From Conidiobolus incongruus B7586 (taxonomy: Eukaryota > Entomophthoromycota > Entomophthoromycetes > Entomophthorales > Conidiobolaceae), in contig JNEM01011566.1 in the NCBI GenBank assembly GCA_000697335.1, forward strand, positions 1 through 13,014: a stretch of 13,014 nt of DNA, in the 5' to 3' direction. Shown here in pieces: positions 8,401-13,014 of the stretch (position 1 is its first letter; each line of letters opens with the position of its first letter). The position numbers and the translations under genes are program-made. The notes beneath the pieces were generated by a model. The model worked only from the letters and a program-made list of their open reading frames with translations, was not told the DNA's origin and searched no databases.

Positions 8401-10969
8401 TTGGCTGGAAAGCATCTTCGGTTAGACGATTGTCAGCCAAGATCAAATATTCAATATATGTTGGTAGTGTTAAAGTCCTGGGTGGTGCGTTCCTGATATT
8501 ATTACTCGACGGTGATCGAATTGGAAGTGGAAGCATTGTTGGAGTAGGATTTAAGTTCGGTGGCACTGGGAACTGATCTAGCTCGTTACTACTCATATTC
8601 AGGTAATTTAATTTTGAAAACCATATTGCCTGAGGAATACATCGAATCTGATTATTATGTAAATCCAAAGCATTTAACTTGGGCAAATCAAAAATGATCT
8701 CTGGAATTTGTGTAATAATATTTCTATTACAACTGAACATCTCTAAATGTCGTAAAGATTCTGGTGAAGATATGGGTAGCTCTTTGATCTCGTTATCGTC
8801 TAATTTAATTTGAACTATATATGGCATACTAGCAAAAAAATTGGGCGGGAGCTGACTGAGACCACACTGACTCAAGTCCAATATTGTTAGATAGTTCATA
8901 ATGGATTGTGATGCAAAATTGTTTAATTGTTCGTTATTATTCAAACTCAGATAGCACAATCTAGGTAATTTGAATTCAGCTTGAGTAATTGAGTTGTAAT
9001 CACAATATAAATGCTCCAAAAATTGTAGATTGGCGAGAGAATCAACATTGGTGATTTCATTTCTTCGTAAATCAATTTCTATCAACTTCTCAAGTTTAGA
9101 TATGGCTGAAGTCAATCTTCCTTTTAAATTATTGCTTGATATTGAAAAATGAGTCAAATTAACCAATTGGCTGATCTCCTGAGGTATAGATGTAATTAAA
9201 TTAAACGATAGGTCCAGAGTTTTCAAATTAGTTAATTGGAAGATTGGAGGAGGGATACTAGAAAGACAATTATTTGATAATAATAAAACAGTAAGCCTGC
9301 TCAAACTGGCAAAAGATTTTGGAATGGAAGTGAGCTGATTATTCCAAATGTAAAGTTGATCCAACATTTGAAATTTGTCGATATTGGTATCTTCTAATGT
9401 TTCAATCAGATTTGAAGATAAGTCCAAAATCTTAAGTGTCTGTAATACTGAAATACTTTCGGGTATGGTGGAATAATGATTTCGTGCTAAATTGAGTTTG
9501 GAAATTGAAGAACACAACTGGGCAAAATCGAGAGGGAAATCAAGTCTGGGATTGCGAGATAAGTCTAGTGTTTTAAGCATATGTGCGATTCTATATAGCG
9601 AAATTGGAACTGTTTCTAAGTTTCGTCCCCACATATTAGCTGTGTCATCTCCATCGAATGCTTGGGGTGATTGTACACTTAAAGTATGGCTTAATGCAGC
9701 TTCTCGCAATATAAACTTACCAATATGGCTTAAATCTTCTCTATTTAAATCAATAAGCTCTTTGGGATCGGTGTAACCCAATTGCGTAAGGAGCTGAATA
9801 AACATTTCAACAGGTTTTTCATTTGATTTCAGAACAATTTCTAAAGAATATATAAGATACTAATGTTATGTAATTAATTGAAAAGTAATGAATACCTGAT
9901 TCATTTCTTCTAAATATGATATTGTATTTTGATGGATCTGTTACATGAAATTTTTTGGTGACCATTCCTACTAACGTCTTGGTGGTACAATTTAAAGAAC
10001 AACTAACAGTTCCAAAAGTATCGTTGGGACGAAATATTCTGAATAAATACTATTTCAAATGATTTAGATGATAGCTAAGCTGAATCATGGAATGAATTAC
10101 CATTGAGCTGTTTTGAGAGTCATTCCTAGAGTGAGATTGTGCATTTGAAGTGCTTTTTGAGGATGGAGCAACTGTTTCTTCGGAAGTTGATTCAGCGTTT
10201 TTTTGCTGGACATGCCAAGACTGCGGCGGTGCCCATTGCATTGGACGTGGTTGTTGTGATGGTGAACCCTCTTCAAAAAAGTCAGTTGACTCTTCATACA
10301 TGGATGCAGTATCATCGGCAAATGGTCGCACCGCTTGTCGAGTAATGACATTTCGTGGTGCCGTATTATTGACAATACCCTCTAGCTCAGCGGGATCCAA
10401 GGTTACTAAAATAAAAATTACTATAAAGGAAAAACAAAATTATGATTTTAGAAAATTACAATCTATTCCATATAAAGTTTCGGGACCCTAAAATTAAAAT
10501 TAGATTCATTTATTAAAATAACAGTTTTAAAAAATTCCCTACCCATGTTTTTACAAGAGATAACTCAACACCTCTAAAGGAACCAGGTTCTAAAAATAAA
10601 GTAAAATATATATTTCAAATTTTAAAGGACGAATTTACCTTGGTTCCTTGCAGGAGTTTTCCTGAGCTGGACCTGATTGGAGTTCAGGGGAGCGACCCCT
10701 AGCTGCGAGATGCCATAATTCACGACATCAGCAGGAATATTTGGTAGTTCTTTCTCTTTTTCTTTTTTCTTGTCTTTATCTTTCTTCTTTTTGCTCCAAG
10801 GAAAAATAGATTTCTTCTCTTTTTTAACTGACTGCATTGACGTTGAGTCTGAAGTAGAATGTTCTTCAATATTATTTGTAGAATTAGGGTTTTTTGGGTG
10901 ATGCATAAGTTCGTCAATGTATCCAGCTGCTATTAAACCTTGGTAAACTTGTTGCTGGCGTGCTGACAT
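5490..10969 (-). CDS. CYR1: adenylate cyclase, fungal type (RA-LRR-PP2C-cyclase), 10 exons
   Basis: Makes cAMP from ATP for the Ras/G-protein to PKA pathway; peripheral membrane protein. Exons: 10969-10639, 10589-10543, 10487-10460, 10405-10101, 10049-9896, 9840-8100, 8051-6143, 6091-5990, 5939-5685, 5633-5490. Nine GT-AG introns of 48-55 nt; 5016 nt, 1671 residues, TAG stop. Domains: polybasic stretch 49-74; possible G-alpha-binding motif near 134-146 (LDPAELEGIV); RA domain about 238-335; about 21 leucine-rich repeats 370-890 with a Pro/Ser insert near 713-748; PP2C-like domain about 905-1205; class III cyclase about 1279-1445; C-terminal tail 1506-1671, the part that binds CAP/Srv2 in yeast. 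Cyclase residues are intact: metal Asp1286 (TDIKNST) and Asp1329 (KTEGDAF), adenine-specifying Lys1325 and Asp1408, transition-state Asn1415 and Arg1419. The PP2C part lacks usual metal ligands. The ATG is the first after an in-frame TAA at 10996-10994. Length is close to fission yeast Cyr1 (1692). An unseen 5' exon is possible. Confidence 0.96.
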
Positions 10970-11006
10970 TGGTTTGTTAAAACTATCAATTTTTTATTTA
11001 TATTTT

Positions 11007-11038
<32 letters not shown>

Positions 11039-13014
11039 CAGTATAAAATATATTCTATTTTACAAATTAAATATAGAATTTTCAATATTAAAAAATGGTG
11101 AATAATCTTAAAATCAATTCAAAAATATTATGAATAAAAAAATTAAAATAATATTATAAAATTGAATGTTGATGTAAAATATAAAGAAGGAATGATTTAA
11201 TTAACTTAATTAATTTCTCCCTTAATTCAATTCATTAATTCTCAATTTGATTAATCCATTTAAAAAATTCGGACTGTGAAAAAATAGGGTTTTATTATGA
11301 TTATCATGGTTACTCTTTCATCAATTAATTTAAACATATTGTATTCATTCAAGACAAGTTTTTTCAATAACCAACTAATATATACTAATTGAGAGAATAG
11401 TAAATAATATACTACTCTTTATAGATCTATTTTGAACCTACAATTTTTCTCATATAACCTATGATACATTAAATTTATATACAGTCTATAAAATTAATCA
11501 AAACAAACCTGATTAAATTAATCATTCAGAATAGTTTATTAATAATATACTATTAAACAAATTATAGAAAATTTATATTTGACCAATATTAAAATTAATT
11601 TCAGTTATTACTAATTTTTAATATTTAGTGATGTTAGATAACGTTCTTGGTACTACATGAATTATTAATGCAAAAAATGAAAATTATTCAATGCAACAAT
11701 TAATTTTTTATTAATTGAAAAATATCAAAATATTGTTCACATTGATAAAATCAAACTAATATATCATTTAAATTTGATTAATAATTAATAGTTAATTAAC
11801 AACTATGATAATCAAAGTATATAACTTGAAATTTTTTTATCAACTAGACATCTCTATCATTTGTATTTGGATGATTACTAAGGTGAAAATTTTACAAGTG
11901 AAATTAAAGCTGAAAAAAATTGAGGTGATTAACAACTAGTTTCATAGAGTTTATAAAAATTATACAATTGAATTAAAAACCCAACTCAATTAAGTTCTTA
12001 TTTTATAAATCTTTGATATATTTTAAACTTTCACACTATGTTTACATCAAATTATGATTAAAACCAAGAATAACTCGAAATAAATTTGATAATGTCTAAG
12101 CTCAACAAAGTTTTTATAATTTGAATATTATAAATTATATTCAATTCAAGTAGTAATATATATCAACTTCAAAATTAAATACTTAGTAAGATTATCTCAA
12201 TACAACCTTTAAAATTTTCATCATAAAAAAGGAATAAACTTAGTAGTAAAAAAACGTAAACTAGATTCTATAAGATTCTAATTTAGTTATTTGAATAGTA
12301 AACTTCATTGAATAATGAGGATTGATAAAATTTTGATTAAAATACAATTTAAAATTTATTTAGTAAAGAATATCAATGCTTTTATTTTGAGAATTGAGGA
12401 ATAAATAAAATTTCATATAGCTAACTAATTTTAACCAAATACAAAAACTAGAGCAATGATAATGTCACTTTAATAATTGTTAAATTCATTTTTTTCAATG
12501 ATAAATTTCCATATAAATGATATATGTTTAACCCTTTTACATATGTTTTTAATATTTAAGTTTAAAATTATATATTTAATTTTGAAATATAAAATTGAAA
12601 TATCACTAAATTATTTTACTTGAATTAAATTTAACTTACTAAAATAATTATAAACATCAGAATTCTTATTTGTTAAGTATTATAGAATTTATAATACAAA
12701 TTATTTTTTTAATAAACAAAGTTATAATAATTTTAACTACATATATATAGCTAAAGTTATGTAAAATAAATTTTTTAATTGAATTTTTTTAACCAATTAA
12801 TAACAATAGATTTTCAAAAATTATAATATATTTTATTATTATATTTGAATTTTTTATATAATACTATATGAAATATGATATTTTTAATATTTATATTTAA
12901 TAATAAAATATATTATTTTGAATAATTTTAATTTTAAAGTTTATATATTAATTTTGAAACTTTAACTTTAATATTTTTATAATTCTTTTAATATTAAATC
13001 AAATATTATAATTA
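10970..13014. other. AT-rich intergenic DNA upstream of adenylate cyclase
   Basis: Two kilobases with no ORF of useful length, no tRNA-like fold and no recognisable transposon. The part nearest 10970 should hold the 5' UTR and promoter of the minus-strand adenylate cyclase gene, with an (AAT)8 tract 46 bases from the start codon. The rest is homopolymer-rich AT sequence, like 1-1000. Confidence 0.65.
11015..11038. repeat. (AAT)8 microsatellite in the adenylate cyclase 5' region
   Basis: Eight perfect AAT units (ATT on the sense strand of the cyclase gene) lie 46 bases upstream of the start codon, in the likely 5' UTR or core promoter. It is expected to vary in length between strains; any effect on expression is inference only. 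Confidence 0.85.

Noticed and set aside
10039-10050. Alternative acceptor (TTCAG) for cyclase intron 4
   Set aside because: It would remove 11 nt and break the RA-domain frame; the acceptor ending at 10050 keeps phase 0 and gives YLFRIFRPND, as expected for the domain.
1-13014. Transposable elements, virus-like elements, CRISPR arrays or gene clusters
   Set aside because: No transposase, reverse transcriptase, integrase or capsid frame, no long terminal or direct repeats, and no spaced repeat array were seen on either strand.

Overview
The window is nuclear DNA from a very AT-rich fungus. Evidence: a full fungal-type (LRR/PP2C/cyclase) adenylate cyclase, a eukaryotic mitochondrial-type cardiolipin synthase, short GT-AG introns of 48-68 nt with TACTAAC/TACTAAT-like branch sites, and a eukaryotic tRNA-Ala(AGC). 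All coding exons read cleanly in the standard code. Intergenic DNA is far more AT-rich than the exons and very long for the number of genes. I cannot place the species; an AT-rich early-diverging lineage is one possibility, but nothing in the sequence decides it.

Layout. 1-1319 is AT-rich DNA with one perfect inverted repeat. 1320-1912 (+) is a small stretch that looks like short exons in one frame, but it has an in-frame TGA and no start that I can find, so it is an unidentified gene or a relic. 2165-2406 is an isolated island of higher GC that may be a structured non-coding RNA or another relic. 3490-4711 (+) is cardiolipin synthase in seven exons. 5115-5187 (-) is tRNA-Ala. 5490-10969 (-) is adenylate cyclase in ten exons, 1671 residues. 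10970-13014 is AT-rich upstream DNA with an (AAT)8 tract close to the cyclase start.

The two protein genes converge, with the tRNA gene in the gap between their 3' ends. They do not share a pathway: one makes cardiolipin in the mitochondrial inner membrane, the other makes cAMP for Ras/G-protein signalling. Neither is a known partner of the other, and the arrangement looks incidental. I see no transposon, virus-like element, CRISPR array or accessory system. The points most worth a second look are the two unexplained islands at 1320-1912 and 2165-2406.
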